A stretch of DNA of 64,000 nt, from contig NZ_KQ948998.1 of assembly GCF_001514265.1 (NCBI RefSeq), positions 62,001-126,000 of the forward strand. Direction: 5' to 3'. Source of the DNA: Streptomyces resistomycificus (GTDB lineage Bacteria; Actinomycetota; Actinomycetes; Streptomycetales; Streptomycetaceae). The notes beneath the pieces are model-generated. The model was not told the DNA's origin. It made no database searches and was given only the letters and a program-made list of their open reading frames with translations. Shown here piece after piece: positions 23,566 to 32,195 of this stretch. Position 1 is the first letter of the stretch. Each line of letters begins with the position of its first letter. A program made the translations under genes and the position numbers.

Positions 23566-25248
23566 CTATTCAGCGGACGTCGCCTTGAGGGCCAGCCACA
23601 GTTCCATCCGCACGTCCGGGTCGTCCAGCGACCGCCCCAGGATCTCCTCGACGCGCCGCATCCGGTACCGCAGCGTGTGCCGGTGCACCCCGAGGTCCGC
23701 CGCCGCCGCGTCCCACTGCCCGTGCCGTGACAGCCACGCCCGGAGCGAGGCGACCAGATCCCCCCGGCCGGTCGCGTCGTGCTCGTACAGCGGCCGCAGC
23801 AACCCGTCCGCGAAGGCCTTGACCGCGTCGTCGGCGAGGAGGGGCACCACGGAGCCCGCGGCCAGCTGCTCGTGCTCGACGAACACCCGCCCCCGCCGCC
23901 GGGCCACCGACAGCGCCTGCTCGGCCTGCTTGTAGGCGGCCGCCGCGGCGATCGGCCCGACCGGCGCCGACAGCCCCATGATCAGCTCGTCCTCGTCAAC
24001 CCCGGCCGCCTGCTCCCGTACTCCCGCCCGCGCGGCCTCCAGCGCCGCCGCGTACTCGCCGCACGCGGCCACCGCGGCTCCGCCGTCCGCGACCAGCACC
24101 ACCAGCCGCCGCCCCTCGCCGCCCCCGTTCTCCGGCACGACCAGCACGGCCTCGCCGGATCGGGCCGCCGCCGACTCCACGACCTCGGTGAGCGCGCCCA
24201 GCGGATCGCCGTGGGCGTCGGCGGCGGCGAGCGTCGCGGCCGTCGACTTCGTGAGCGGCACGCGCGCGTGGCTGTCGCTCTGCACCCGCGCGGCCGACAC
24301 GGAGGACGCCGACTCGGCGACGATCATCCGGAAGGGCGCGTCGAGCAGTCCGCCGTACAGATGCCCGGCGACCGCCCGCGCGTGGTCCGGTTCTCCGGCG
24401 AGCAGCATGCGCAGCACGGCCGCCCCGATCCGCTGCTCGGCGGCGTGCAGGGAGCGGGACCGCTCGGTGGTCAGGGTCAGCAGGGCGATCGCCGAGTGGA
24501 CGGCGTACCGCTCGGCCGTGCCGAGGGCCGCGGCCGTCCCTACGGCCAGCGCCGCCCGCGGGCGGCGTCCCGTGCCCAGCGAGTGCAGCTCGACGCGGTC
24601 CTCGTGGTCGGGGCCGCCCACCACCGAGGAGGCCGGGGCAGGCCGTTCCCGCAACCGTTCGACGTCGGCCGTCAGCCGGGCGGCCCGGCGTCCGGCCCAG
24701 TCCGGCGCGGTGGCGACGACGGCACCCGAGGCGTCGTAGAGCGCCGCCCAGCCGTCGACCTGTGAGGCGAGCGCGCCCAGCAGCCCTTCCGGGCCGTCCG
24801 TCAGCGCCTGCTTGGTCAGTTCGCGCTGGGCGGCGAAGCCCGCGGTCACCGCCCGGTACTGGTCCGCGGCGATCGCCGCGGACACGGCCTTGCTGATGGC
24901 GAGGAAGGGCGTGCGGCGCGGCACCTCCAGCAGCGGCAGCCCTTCCTGCTCGGCCGCGTCGACGAGGGCTTGCGGGATCTCCTCGTAGTTGACCCCGACG
25001 GCGAAGCCGAGCCCCACGACCCCGGCGCCCACCAGCCGCTTCACATAGCGGCGCATCGCCTCGGGCTCCTCCGCGTCCAGCTTGAGCGCGGTGATCAGCA
25101 GCAGTTCCCCGCCCTCCATGTAGGGCACGGGATCGGCGAGCTCGCTGACGTGCGCCCAGCGCACGGGCACGTCCAGGCGGTCCTCGCCCGCCCGCACGGT
25201 CAGCTTCAGCGCGGAGTGGTGAACGAGCGAGGCGAGCGTCGGGGGCAT
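23566..25248 (-). CDS. PucR-family transcriptional regulator
   Basis: A 560-residue regulator. The N-terminal PucR-type ligand domain (1-120) has MPPTLASLVHHSALKL and the loop RWAHVSELADP. A central GGDEF-like/CdaR domain follows. The C-terminal helix-turn-helix of the PucR C-terminal family is WDAAAADLGVHRHTLRYRMR, about 30 residues before the end. PucR proteins typically activate purine, GABA or polyamine catabolism. ATG 25248 is preceded by GAAGG 4 nt upstream. Upstream dyads at 25270-25314 may be its own sites. The aldehyde dehydrogenase gene downstream on the same strand and gabT nearby suggest a GABA/polyamine target, by context only. Confidence 0.9.
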   Translation of the reverse strand: MPPTLASLVHHSALKLTVRAGEDRLDVPVRWAHVSELADPVPYMEGGELLLITALKLDAEEPEAMRRYVKRLVGAGVVGLGFAVGVNYEEIPQALVDAAEQEGLPLLEVPRRTPFLAISKAVSAAIAADQYRAVTAGFAAQRELTKQALTDGPEGLLGALASQVDGWAALYDASGAVVATAPDWAGRRAARLTADVERLRERPAPASSVVGGPDHEDRVELHSLGTGRRPRAALAVGTAAALGTAERYAVHSAIALLTLTTERSRSLHAAEQRIGAAVLRMLLAGEPDHARAVAGHLYGGLLDAPFRMIVAESASSVSAARVQSDSHARVPLTKSTAATLAAADAHGDPLGALTEVVESAAARSGEAVLVVPENGGGEGRRLVVLVADGGAAVAACGEYAAALEAARAGVREQAAGVDEDELIMGLSAPVGPIAAAAAYKQAEQALSVARRRGRVFVEHEQLAAGSVVPLLADDAVKAFADGLLRPLYEHDATGRGDLVASLRAWLSRHGQWDAAAADLGVHRHTLRYRMRRVEEILGRSLDDPDVRMELWLALKATSAE

Positions 25249-25270
25249 GAGGCCTTCAGGTATGTGTGAC

Positions 25271-25314
25271 CGTCGTGATCTTTATGATCTTTTGGCCGTT
25301 ACGTATGAACGGCC
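25271..25314. promoter_or_regulatory. Direct and inverted repeats upstream of the PucR gene
   Basis: On the minus strand AAAGATCA occurs twice, 9 nt apart, just inside a 7-bp inverted repeat GGCCGTT-N7-AACGGCC (25294-25314). It lies 46 nt before the pucR-type start and is markedly AT-rich. It could be the regulator's own operator, or a terminator-like stem after the ATPase gene that ends at 25354; no T-tract follows. Confidence 0.45.
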
Positions 25315-25353
25315 CGTGACGATTCTGCCTCACCGTACGGTCCCCGGGTGACC

Positions 25354-27486
25354 TCAACCCCGCAGATCCACCAGCAGGGGCGGCGCGTGCTCGCCGTTCA
25401 CGTTGGTCAGCGACAGCACGGCGTGCCCCGGCGGCACCCCGTGCGCCAGCTCGGACGCGGACCACCGCTCCCGCTCGACCTGCCGGACGGTCACCGCCCG
25501 GGCGGTCGGCGCCTTGCCGGTGATCACCCGGCGCACGGCGTGCAGCACCTTTCCGGCCGGTGTCTCGGCGATGATCTGCCGGTCGGTGACGTCCGTGGCG
25601 TCGATCCACTCCTTGCCCCAGACCTCGGCGAAGTCCTGCCCGTCCCAGGGGGTGAGTCCGGACAGCGCCATCCGGCAGCCGGTGGCCCCGAGCAGCGGCC
25701 CGCGCAGCGCCCTCGGCACGTCGTCCAGGGTGCGGAGCGTCAGCACCACACCCGCGTTGCCCGACCGCAGCCGCTGGATGCCCCGCACGGCCTGAGGGGT
25801 CACCACGCCGGTGGCGTCGTCGAGCACCAGGCAGGCGAACAGCGACCGGTCCTCGCGTACCGCCACGCTCGCCGTGAACTGGGCCAGCACCAACCGGGCC
25901 AGCATCCGCGAGGCGTCGGCGTGACCGCGCTGCGGCAGGTCGATGCGGACCCGCACCGGGTGGTCCAGCGCCTTCAGCGAGAAGGGCCGCGACTGTCCCG
26001 AGGTGTCGAAGAAGCCGGCGAAGGCGGGCCGGTCGAGCAGCGCGATCCGGTCGGCGAGCACCCCGCCGACGTCGCCGGGCGCTCCCATCTGCCGTTCCCG
26101 CGCGTCCAGTTCGCGCAGCAGCGACTCCTGCCCGGCGTCCTGGAGCCCCTTGCGCAGCACGGCCAGCGGCGCGGCCGAGCCGTCCAGGAGCTGCCGCAGC
26201 TCCGGCACGGAGGGGAAGCGCCCGTGGACCGCCCGGAACGGGCCGAGGAGCTGGGCGAGGACGGTGGTGGAGCGCCGGGTGTCGCCGCCCTGGTGGGGCT
26301 CGGCGAGGTCCCCGACGAGCGCCTCGGCGAGCACGGCCGCCGCCTCGTCCGGGTCGGCGGTCCCGCCGTACAGGTCGAGGTCGTACACGGAGTCGGGGTT
26401 GCCGATGCGTACGACGACGTCGTAGGTGTCGGCCGGACCGAGCCCGGCGCCCGCCGCACCGACGACCACCACGGCGGCTCGGCCCGCGAGCGCGTGCAGG
26501 CACAGCGACTCGGCGAGCGGGTTGACGACGGTGCCGGTCTTGCCGGACCCGGGCGGTCCGACGGCGAGGAGGGAGGTGCCGAGCAGGTCGGGTCCGACCC
26601 CGAGGCCGGTGCCGCGGTAGGCGTACGGGTTGCGGGCGTCGTCGGCGGTGGTGCCCAGGCGCACCTGGCCGGTGACCAGGTCGTGCCGGGCGAGCCGGGT
26701 CGGCAGGTCGCGTTCGCCTGAGGGGTGCAGACAGGCGGCGGCACCCTCGCCCAGCACCGCCCCGGTGAAGGTGGCGAGGCTGTGCCGGCCGCTGCGTACG
26801 CCCTGCCAGGCACGGGTGATCCGAGCGTGGTCGACGTCCCGCATCAGCCCGGCGCGGGCTTCGGCGGCGAGCCGTTCGGCGGCGTCGACGGCGCCGGCGG
26901 CGCGCAGCTGGGGCCACTCGGCGGGGTCCTGCTCGGGGGTGGCAGGCCGCTCGGTGACCGGCGCGGTCCGGCGCCAGGAGGGCGGGCCGAAGCGGCGCCA
27001 GATCTCACCCCAGCGGCCGATCCGGCCGACGGCGAGCATGATCGCGAGGGCGATCAGCGTGTAGTAGCCGTACCAGAGGACGGCGTTGCCGACGCGGTCG
27101 TTGCTGTGCCGCCAGGAGTCGGGGGTGAAGAGTTCGAGGGGCAGCACCCACCAGCCGCCGAGGTAGCCGTTCCACAGCAGCGACCAGACCAGCCAGCCGC
27201 AGAGGAAGGCGATCAACGCGCCGCTGAGCAGCTGCCGGGTGGGGATCTGCTCGGGCTCCTCGTCGGGCCGGGGCCGGTGCCCGAACCGCCAGACGCCCGG
27301 TGCCGCCTCCGGGCGGGGAGCCCGCAGCCACGCGAGGAAGGCCGAGCCGTCCGGCATCGGCGGCACGCCCGGCGCCGGGGCCGCGGAGGGCCGCGGCGGC
27401 ATCGCCGGAACCTGAGGGGGTCCCGCCGGACGTGGCACAGGGTTCGCATGCGTACCCCGTGCGTCCCGCGTCCCGTCGCTGTCCAT
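25354..27486 (-). CDS. VirD4/TraG-like membrane-anchored ATPase, function unknown
   Basis: A 710-residue protein. Its 80-residue proline-rich N-terminus is followed by two transmembrane segments (about 85-106 and 134-154). A large P-loop ATPase domain has Walker A GPPGSGKTG (310-318) and a Walker B-like LFACLVLDDATG. Layout and motifs resemble type IV secretion coupling proteins and FtsK/TraG ATPases. No relaxase, mating-channel or partition genes are nearby, so a conjugative role is not supported. ATG 27486 is preferred (AAGGGG 8 nt upstream) over a GTG at 27519. It is divergent from gabT. I do not recognise a defined function. Confidence 0.8.
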   Translation of the reverse strand: MDSDGTRDARGTHANPVPRPAGPPQVPAMPPRPSAAPAPGVPPMPDGSAFLAWLRAPRPEAAPGVWRFGHRPRPDEEPEQIPTRQLLSGALIAFLCGWLVWSLLWNGYLGGWWVLPLELFTPDSWRHSNDRVGNAVLWYGYYTLIALAIMLAVGRIGRWGEIWRRFGPPSWRRTAPVTERPATPEQDPAEWPQLRAAGAVDAAERLAAEARAGLMRDVDHARITRAWQGVRSGRHSLATFTGAVLGEGAAACLHPSGERDLPTRLARHDLVTGQVRLGTTADDARNPYAYRGTGLGVGPDLLGTSLLAVGPPGSGKTGTVVNPLAESLCLHALAGRAAVVVVGAAGAGLGPADTYDVVVRIGNPDSVYDLDLYGGTADPDEAAAVLAEALVGDLAEPHQGGDTRRSTTVLAQLLGPFRAVHGRFPSVPELRQLLDGSAAPLAVLRKGLQDAGQESLLRELDARERQMGAPGDVGGVLADRIALLDRPAFAGFFDTSGQSRPFSLKALDHPVRVRIDLPQRGHADASRMLARLVLAQFTASVAVREDRSLFACLVLDDATGVVTPQAVRGIQRLRSGNAGVVLTLRTLDDVPRALRGPLLGATGCRMALSGLTPWDGQDFAEVWGKEWIDATDVTDRQIIAETPAGKVLHAVRRVITGKAPTARAVTVRQVERERWSASELAHGVPPGHAVLSLTNVNGEHAPPLLVDLRG

Positions 27487-27593
27487 CGCCCTCGCCCCTT
27501 GACCAGCCGTTCCGTCCACCGTCAGCGAGTCAATCTAACGCCACCGCCTGGGGAGTTCACCGCTTACGCGGCCGGGTACGCGACACCTCGCCA

Positions 27594-27624
27594 TGTCCAC
27601 CGTGGACAACCGGTGTCGCCGACA
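27594..27624. promoter_or_regulatory. Two adjacent dyads in the gabT promoter region
   Basis: TGTCCACCGTGGACA (27594-27608) and TGTCGCCGACA (27614-27624) are two palindromes with odd centres, 5 bp apart, between the divergent ATPase gene and gabT. They lie 120-150 nt before the gabT start. They are plausible sites for a GABA/polyamine regulator such as the PucR protein. Confidence 0.5.
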
Positions 27625-27743
27625 ACGCCCACATGGAGCATGCCCACCCCTCCGGGCCCGCCCTAACCTGCGAGAAAAGAAGACATGCGTCCGAAAACCC
27701 CCACCCGGAATCTCCGGTTCGCAAGATCACCAGGGAGCCCCTC

Positions 27744-29078
27744 ATGACCGCACTTCCGCAGGAGCGCCGCGTCGTCACCGCCATTCCCGGCCCGAAGTCG
27801 CAGGAGCTGCAGGCCCGCCGTACCGCCGCGGTCGCGGCCGGCGTGGGCTCCGTCCTGCCCGTGTTCACCGCGCGCGCGGGTGGCGGGATCATCGAGGACG
27901 TCGACGGCAACCGCCTGATCGACTTCGGCTCCGGCATCGCGGTGACCTCCGTGGGCGCCTCCGCCGAGGCCGTCGTACGCCGGGCGTCCGCCCAGCTCGC
28001 CGACTTCACCCACACCTGTTTCATGGTCACGCCGTACGAGGGCTACGTGGAGGTCGCCGAGGCCCTCGCGGAGCTCACACCGGGTGACCACGCCAAGAAG
28101 TCGGCGCTGTTCAACAGTGGCGCGGAGGCCGTCGAGAACGCCGTCAAGATCGCCCGCGCCCACACCAAGCGCCAGGCGGTCGTCGTGTTCGACCACGGCT
28201 ACCACGGCCGTACGAACCTCACGATGGCGCTGACCTCGAAGAACATGCCGTACAAGCACGGCTTCGGCCCGTTCGCGCCGGAGGTCTACCGTGTGCCGGT
28301 GGCCTACGGCTACCGCTGGCCGACCGGTCCCGAGAACGCGGGCCCGGAGGCCGCCGCGCAGGCCGTCGACCAGATCAGCAAGCAGGTCGGCGCGGACAAC
28401 GTGGCCGCCATCATCATCGAGCCCCTGCTGGGCGAGGGCGGCTTCATCGAGCCGGCGAAGGGCTTCCTGCCCGCGATCCGCCAGTTCGCCGCCGACCACG
28501 GCATCGTGTTCGTCGCCGACGAGATCCAGTCCGGCTTCTGTCGCACCGGCCAGTGGTTCGCGTGCGAGGACGAGGGCATCGTCCCGGACCTGATCACCAC
28601 CGCCAAGGGCATCGCGGGCGGCCTGCCGCTCGCCGCCGTCACGGGGCGCGCCGAGATCATGGACGCCGCGCACGCGGGCGGCCTGGGCGGCACCTACGGC
28701 GGCAACCCGGTCGCCTGCGCCGGCGCGCTCGGCTCCATCGAGACGATGAAGGAGCTCGACCTCAACGCCCGGGCGAAGAACATCGAGGCGATCATGAAGG
28801 CCCGCCTCGGCGCCATGGCCGAGAAGTTCGACATCGTCGGCGACGTCCGGGGCCGTGGCGCCATGATCGCCATCGAGCTGGTCAAGGACCGCGCCACCAA
28901 GGAGCCGAACCCGGAGGCCACCGCCGCCCTCGCCAAGGCCTGCCACCAGGAGGGCCTGCTGGTCCTGACCTGTGGCACCTACGGCAACGTGCTGCGCTTC
29001 CTGCCCCCGCTGGTCATCGGCGAGGACCTGCTCAACGAGGGGCTGGACATCATCGAGCAGGCCTTCACGCGCATCTGA
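27744..29078 (+). CDS. gabT: 4-aminobutyrate aminotransferase
   Basis: A 444-residue class III PLP-dependent aminotransferase that converts GABA and 2-oxoglutarate to succinate semialdehyde and glutamate. The Schiff-base lysine is Lys288 in DLITTAKGIAGGLP, the cofactor-pyridine Asp259 is in VFVADEIQSG, and LFNSGAEAVENAVKIAR binds phosphate. Overall similarity is strongest to GabT. ATG 27744 follows AGGGAG at about 7 nt. GABA is the product of putrescine degradation, for which a whole operon lies at 30.7-38 kb. A strong stem-loop terminates it at 29159. Confidence 0.93.
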   Translation: MTALPQERRVVTAIPGPKSQELQARRTAAVAAGVGSVLPVFTARAGGGIIEDVDGNRLIDFGSGIAVTSVGASAEAVVRRASAQLADFTHTCFMVTPYEGYVEVAEALAELTPGDHAKKSALFNSGAEAVENAVKIARAHTKRQAVVVFDHGYHGRTNLTMALTSKNMPYKHGFGPFAPEVYRVPVAYGYRWPTGPENAGPEAAAQAVDQISKQVGADNVAAIIIEPLLGEGGFIEPAKGFLPAIRQFAADHGIVFVADEIQSGFCRTGQWFACEDEGIVPDLITTAKGIAGGLPLAAVTGRAEIMDAAHAGGLGGTYGGNPVACAGALGSIETMKELDLNARAKNIEAIMKARLGAMAEKFDIVGDVRGRGAMIAIELVKDRATKEPNPEATAALAKACHQEGLLVLTCGTYGNVLRFLPPLVIGEDLLNEGLDIIEQAFTRI

Positions 29079-29158
29079 CGCCGCGGCGGAGAGCCCCGGC
29101 ACCCCGGGAAACCCACTGGTCGGCGACCCGCTCGCACCACAGGAGTCCCACCCGTCAC

Positions 29159-29189
29159 AGCCCCGGAATTCGCCGCGGATTCCGGGGCT
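29159..29189 (+). terminator. Stem-loop terminator after gabT
   Basis: Perfect 11-bp arms (29159-29169 and 29179-29189) with a 9-nt loop, 80 nt past the gabT stop. There is no T-tract. Confidence 0.75.
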
Positions 29190-29292
29190 GGGGCGGCCAG
29201 CGGCAGAGCGTGTGAAGAAGGTGTGCGAGGTGGATGTCAGGACTCGATTCCGCCTGTCTCAGACCCATTCCCTGTCGTAGGTTCTATTCCAG

Positions 29293-30126
29293 ATGAGAGA
29301 TACACCCCGCCCACAGGGGACTGTGGGCGACATCAGGCCGGGGCCTCCCCAGCTTCGACCTGGTCGTGCCTCCGCGCACACAAACGGGGCCTCCGGCTCC
29401 GGATCTCCTCACCGATCGGACAGTCGCCCGCCCCAAACCCCCCGGGGCGCGCGACCATCCGATCTGATCGGCCGCCCCGGAACCACCCCCCCTGTTCCGG
29501 GGCGGCCGACCTCCTTTCTCCTCCTAGGGCTTCCGGCCCTCCTCTTCGCGCTGATCACCTGGCAGGTCGTCGCCGACGGCCCCCTGGTGCGCCTCGACGA
29601 GCGCGTCAGCCGCGCCCTGGTCCACCCCGACCGGGCCTCCGAACTCCTCGCCGACCTGGGCGATGTCCAGGTGGCCGTCCCGGTGCTCGCCCTCGCGCTC
29701 GCCTTCGTGGCCTGGCGCTCCCGCCGTACTGGTACAGACCGCTGGTGGCTTCCGGCCGTCGCGGCGGCCCTTGTGATGGCTCTCGTACCGGCGCTGATCG
29801 TGCCCCTCAAGGAACTCACCGCCCGCCACGGCACCCCCGTGATGCCGCCCGGAACCGGCTACTACCCCTCCGGGCACACCGCCACGGCAGTCATCGCCTA
29901 CGGCTGCGCGACCCTGCTGCTGCTTCCCCGGCTCCGCTCGGCGGCCGCCCGCCGCGTCCTCCTCGCCTGCTGCGCGGCCCTCGTGCTCGGCGTCTCCTTC
30001 GGCCTGGTCCGCCGCGGCTACCACTGGCCGCTGGACGTGGTGGCCAGTTGGTGTCTGGGGGCGGTGCTGCTCTCGTCCCTGTGGCTGTTCCTCGGGCGGG
30101 GGACGCCCGGCGACGAGCCGGAGTGA
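29293..30126 (+). CDS. PAP2-superfamily membrane phosphatase (start uncertain)
   Basis: The C-terminal about 200 residues form an integral-membrane PAP2 (type 2 phosphatidic acid phosphatase / undecaprenyl-diphosphate phosphatase-like) domain. The second motif YPSGHTA and third motif GLVRRGYHWPLDV with its catalytic His are clear. The first motif (KELTARHG) is degenerate. About five hydrophobic helices are present. The start is a problem. The first roughly 75 codons from ATG 29293 are low-complexity with non-coding-like base use and contain two strong hairpins (29414-29509). Yet no ATG, GTG or TTG follows in frame until GTG 29587, which would delete the first helix. The domain is sure, the N-terminus not. 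Confidence 0.75.
   Translation: MRDTPRPQGTVGDIRPGPPQLRPGRASAHTNGASGSGSPHRSDSRPPQTPRGARPSDLIGRPGTTPPVPGRPTSFLLLGLPALLFALITWQVVADGPLVRLDERVSRALVHPDRASELLADLGDVQVAVPVLALALAFVAWRSRRTGTDRWWLPAVAAALVMALVPALIVPLKELTARHGTPVMPPGTGYYPSGHTATAVIAYGCATLLLLPRLRSAAARRVLLACCAALVLGVSFGLVRRGYHWPLDVVASWCLGAVLLSSLWLFLGRGTPGDEPE
29414..29509 (+). repeat. Two consecutive long stem-loops ahead of the PAP2 domain
   Basis: The first hairpin pairs 29414-29434 with 29444-29464 (18 of 21 positions). The second pairs 29468-29483 with 29494-29509 (16 of 16, 10-nt loop) and is followed by a pyrimidine-rich run. Such tandem structures are expected in a transcript leader or terminator and not in a reading frame. They may be an attenuator controlling the phosphatase gene. 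Confidence 0.7.
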
Positions 30127-30181
30127 CCGGTTGTTCCGCGTCGGCCGCACGGGCGGCCGACGAAGGCCGGAAGCCGCCGTT

Positions 30182-30634
30182 CTAGTCACCCACCTCCGTC
30201 GCCAGACCCGCCGCCGCCTCGTGCATCGCCAGTTCGAGCAGTGCCGGGTCGGTGAGGGTGCCCGAGCCGTCCGGGGAGACCAGCCAGCGGACCCCGCCGG
30301 TGGAGCGGCCCGGGTAGGGCACCACGATCCAGGTGCCGGCGCCCGCCGTGCGGATGCCCGTGCCGAGCCAGCGGGCCGCGGTGCCGGGCGGCACGAAGAA
30401 GCCCATCCGGGCGTCACCGAAGTCGACCAGCACCGGTCCGAGCCGGTCGAGGACGCGGGTGAGGACGTCGAGGGTGGGGTAGCCGAGCTCGCCCGGCAGG
30501 ATCAGTACGTCCCAGGCCCTGCCGGCCGGCAGCAGCGTCACCCCGAGGGGACCGCGTTCCCATTCCCACCGGCAGGCCTCGGGATCCGGTGCCACGGACG
30601 CGAGCCACTCCACCGCCGTCTTCGCCCCAGTCAT
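30182..30634 (-). CDS. Conserved hypothetical protein, 150 residues
   Basis: I do not recognise a characterised family. The sequence recalls the Streptomyces proteins loosely annotated as bifunctional primase/polymerase N-terminal-like. It runs through GVTLLPAGRAWDVLILPGE, a run of Gly/Val strands, FFVPPGTAARW, and WIVVPYPGRSTGGVRWLV near the end. No catalytic motif of a primase is evident and there is no signal or membrane segment. ATG 30634 has an excellent GGGAGG at 7 nt; starts further upstream would run through the stem-loop. That ribosome site is inside the 3' arm of a long hairpin (30641-30691). It lies downstream of the polyamine operon on the same strand. Confidence 0.7.
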   Translation of the reverse strand: MTGAKTAVEWLASVAPDPEACRWEWERGPLGVTLLPAGRAWDVLILPGELGYPTLDVLTRVLDRLGPVLVDFGDARMGFFVPPGTAARWLGTGIRTAGAGTWIVVPYPGRSTGGVRWLVSPDGSGTLTDPALLELAMHEAAAGLATEVGD

Positions 30635-30640
30635 GAGGGG

Positions 30641-30691
30641 ACCTCCCATTCTCTCGTGGACGCGAGTCGCGTCCACGAGGGAGAGGGAGGT
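30641..30691 (-). promoter_or_regulatory. Leader stem-loop that buries the Shine-Dalgarno sequence of the 150-residue protein
   Basis: In the minus-strand RNA, a 25-nt arm (30691-30667) pairs with the next 25 nt (30665-30641) around a single unpaired base, 22 of 25 positions matching. The inner 13 bp (CTCGTGGACGCGA and its complement) are perfect. The outermost 7 bp pair ACCTCCC with GGGAGGT, which is the ribosome-binding site of the gene starting at 30634. It could gate translation, or be the terminator of the operon ending at 30748. Confidence 0.75.
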
Positions 30692-30747
30692 CTCCCGGCG
30701 GCATTACGCGGGTTCCGGCTCCCCGTCGGAGTGAACCGGATCACATC

Positions 30748-32166
30748 TCAGCTGTCGAAGCCGAGACCGAGCCGGTCCATGGTCCGCAGCCACAGGTTGC
30801 GGCGCCCGCCGTGCGCGTCGGCGCGGGCCAGCGACCACTTCGTGAGGGCGATCCCGGTCCAGGCGAAGGGCTCCGGCGGGAACGGCAGCGGCTTCCTGCG
30901 GACCATCTCGAGCGAGGTGCGCTCCGTGGTCGCACCGGCGAGCAGGTCCAGCATCACCTCGGCACCGAACCGGGTGGCCCCGACCCCGAGTCCCGTGTAG
31001 CCCGCCGCGTACGCCGTCCGGCCGTTGTGCGCGGTGCCGTAGAACGCCGAGAAACGCGAGCACGTGTCGATCGCGCCGCCCCACGCGTGCGTGAAACCGA
31101 CGCCCTCCAGCTGCGGGAAGCAGGTGAAGAAGTGCCCGGCGAGCTTGGCGTACGTCTCGGGGCGGTCGTCGTACTCGGCGCGCACCCGGCCGCCGTACGG
31201 GTAGATCGCGTCGTAGCCGCCCCAGAGGATCCGGTTGTCCGCGGACAGCCGGAAGTAGTGGAACTGGTTCGCGGAGTCCCCGAGGCCCTGCCGGTTCTTC
31301 CAGCCGATCGAGGCCAGCTGGTCGGCGCTCAGCGGCTCGGTCATCAGCGCGTAGTCGTAGACCGGCACGGTGTAGGCCCGGACCCGCTTGACCAGGTTCG
31401 GGAAGATGTTGGTGCCGAGCGCGACCTTGCGGGCGCGGACCGAGCCGTAGGGGGTGCGTACGGCCATGCCGGCGCCGTACGGCTTCAGGGTGAGGGCGGG
31501 GGTGTGCTCGTAGACGCGGACGCCGAGCCGTACGCAGGCCCGCTTCAGGTTCCAGGCGAGCTTGGCCGGGTTGAGCATGGCGACGCCCCGGCGGTCGTGG
31601 AGACCGGCCTGGAAGGTGGGTGAGGCGACCTGTTCCCGTACGGCTTCCGTGTCCAGGAACTCGACACCGTCGGCGAGCCCCTCGCGCTCCATCTCCTCGT
31701 ACCAGTCGCGCAGTTCCCGCGCCTGGTACGGCTCGGTGGCCACGTCGATCTCGCCGGTGCGCTCGAAGTCGCAGTCGAGGTCGTGCCGGGCGATGGCCTT
31801 CTCGATCTCGTCGAGGTTGCGGGCGCCCAGCTCCTGCAGCTTGTGGATCTCCTTCGGCCAGCGGGCCAGCCCGTTGGGCAGGCCGTGGGTGAGGGAGGCG
31901 GCGCAGAAGCCGCCGTTGCGGCCGGAGGCGGCCCAGCCCACCTCGCGGCCTTCCAGCAGGACGACATCCCGCCGCGGTTCGCGCTCCTTGGCGATGAGCG
32001 CGGTCCACAGCCCGCTGTATCCACCGCCGACGACCAGCAGATCGCAGGTCTCGGCGCCGGTGAGCGCGGGTTCGGGGTGGGGCCTGCCGGGGTCGTCCAG
32101 CCAGTACGGGACCGGCCGGGCTTCGGAAAGTGCCTTTGTCCAACGGCTCATGGCGCTCGGGGCCAT
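30748..32166 (-). CDS. FAD-dependent amine oxidoreductase, gamma-glutamylputrescine oxidase-like
   Basis: The 472-residue DAO-family flavoprotein starts with the dinucleotide motif DLLVVGGGYSGLWTALIAKE and WAASGRNGGFCAA (flavin contact). It ends with YAAGYTGLGVGATRFGAE around the flavin ribityl site. It resembles PuuB-type oxidases that attack the free amine of gamma-glutamylputrescine or related amines, giving an aldehyde, ammonia and peroxide. It is the last gene of an operon with polyamine-importer genes and an aldehyde dehydrogenase, 29 nt after potC. ATG 32166 has AGGGAG at 8 nt. No glutamate-putrescine ligase gene is in the window, so the exact substrate is inferred. Confidence 0.87.
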   Translation of the reverse strand: MAPSAMSRWTKALSEARPVPYWLDDPGRPHPEPALTGAETCDLLVVGGGYSGLWTALIAKEREPRRDVVLLEGREVGWAASGRNGGFCAASLTHGLPNGLARWPKEIHKLQELGARNLDEIEKAIARHDLDCDFERTGEIDVATEPYQARELRDWYEEMEREGLADGVEFLDTEAVREQVASPTFQAGLHDRRGVAMLNPAKLAWNLKRACVRLGVRVYEHTPALTLKPYGAGMAVRTPYGSVRARKVALGTNIFPNLVKRVRAYTVPVYDYALMTEPLSADQLASIGWKNRQGLGDSANQFHYFRLSADNRILWGGYDAIYPYGGRVRAEYDDRPETYAKLAGHFFTCFPQLEGVGFTHAWGGAIDTCSRFSAFYGTAHNGRTAYAAGYTGLGVGATRFGAEVMLDLLAGATTERTSLEMVRRKPLPFPPEPFAWTGIALTKWSLARADAHGGRRNLWLRTMDRLGLGFDS

Positions 32167-32195
32167 GATTTCAACTCCCTACGGGGTTTATCCGG

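Noticed and set aside
25354..27486. Integrative conjugative element around the VirD4-like gene
   Set aside because: No integrase, relaxase, att repeats or base-composition shift in the flanks.
29268..29292. GGTTCTATTCC resembling a tRNA T-arm
   Set aside because: No acceptor stem, anticodon arm or D-arm can be built around it.
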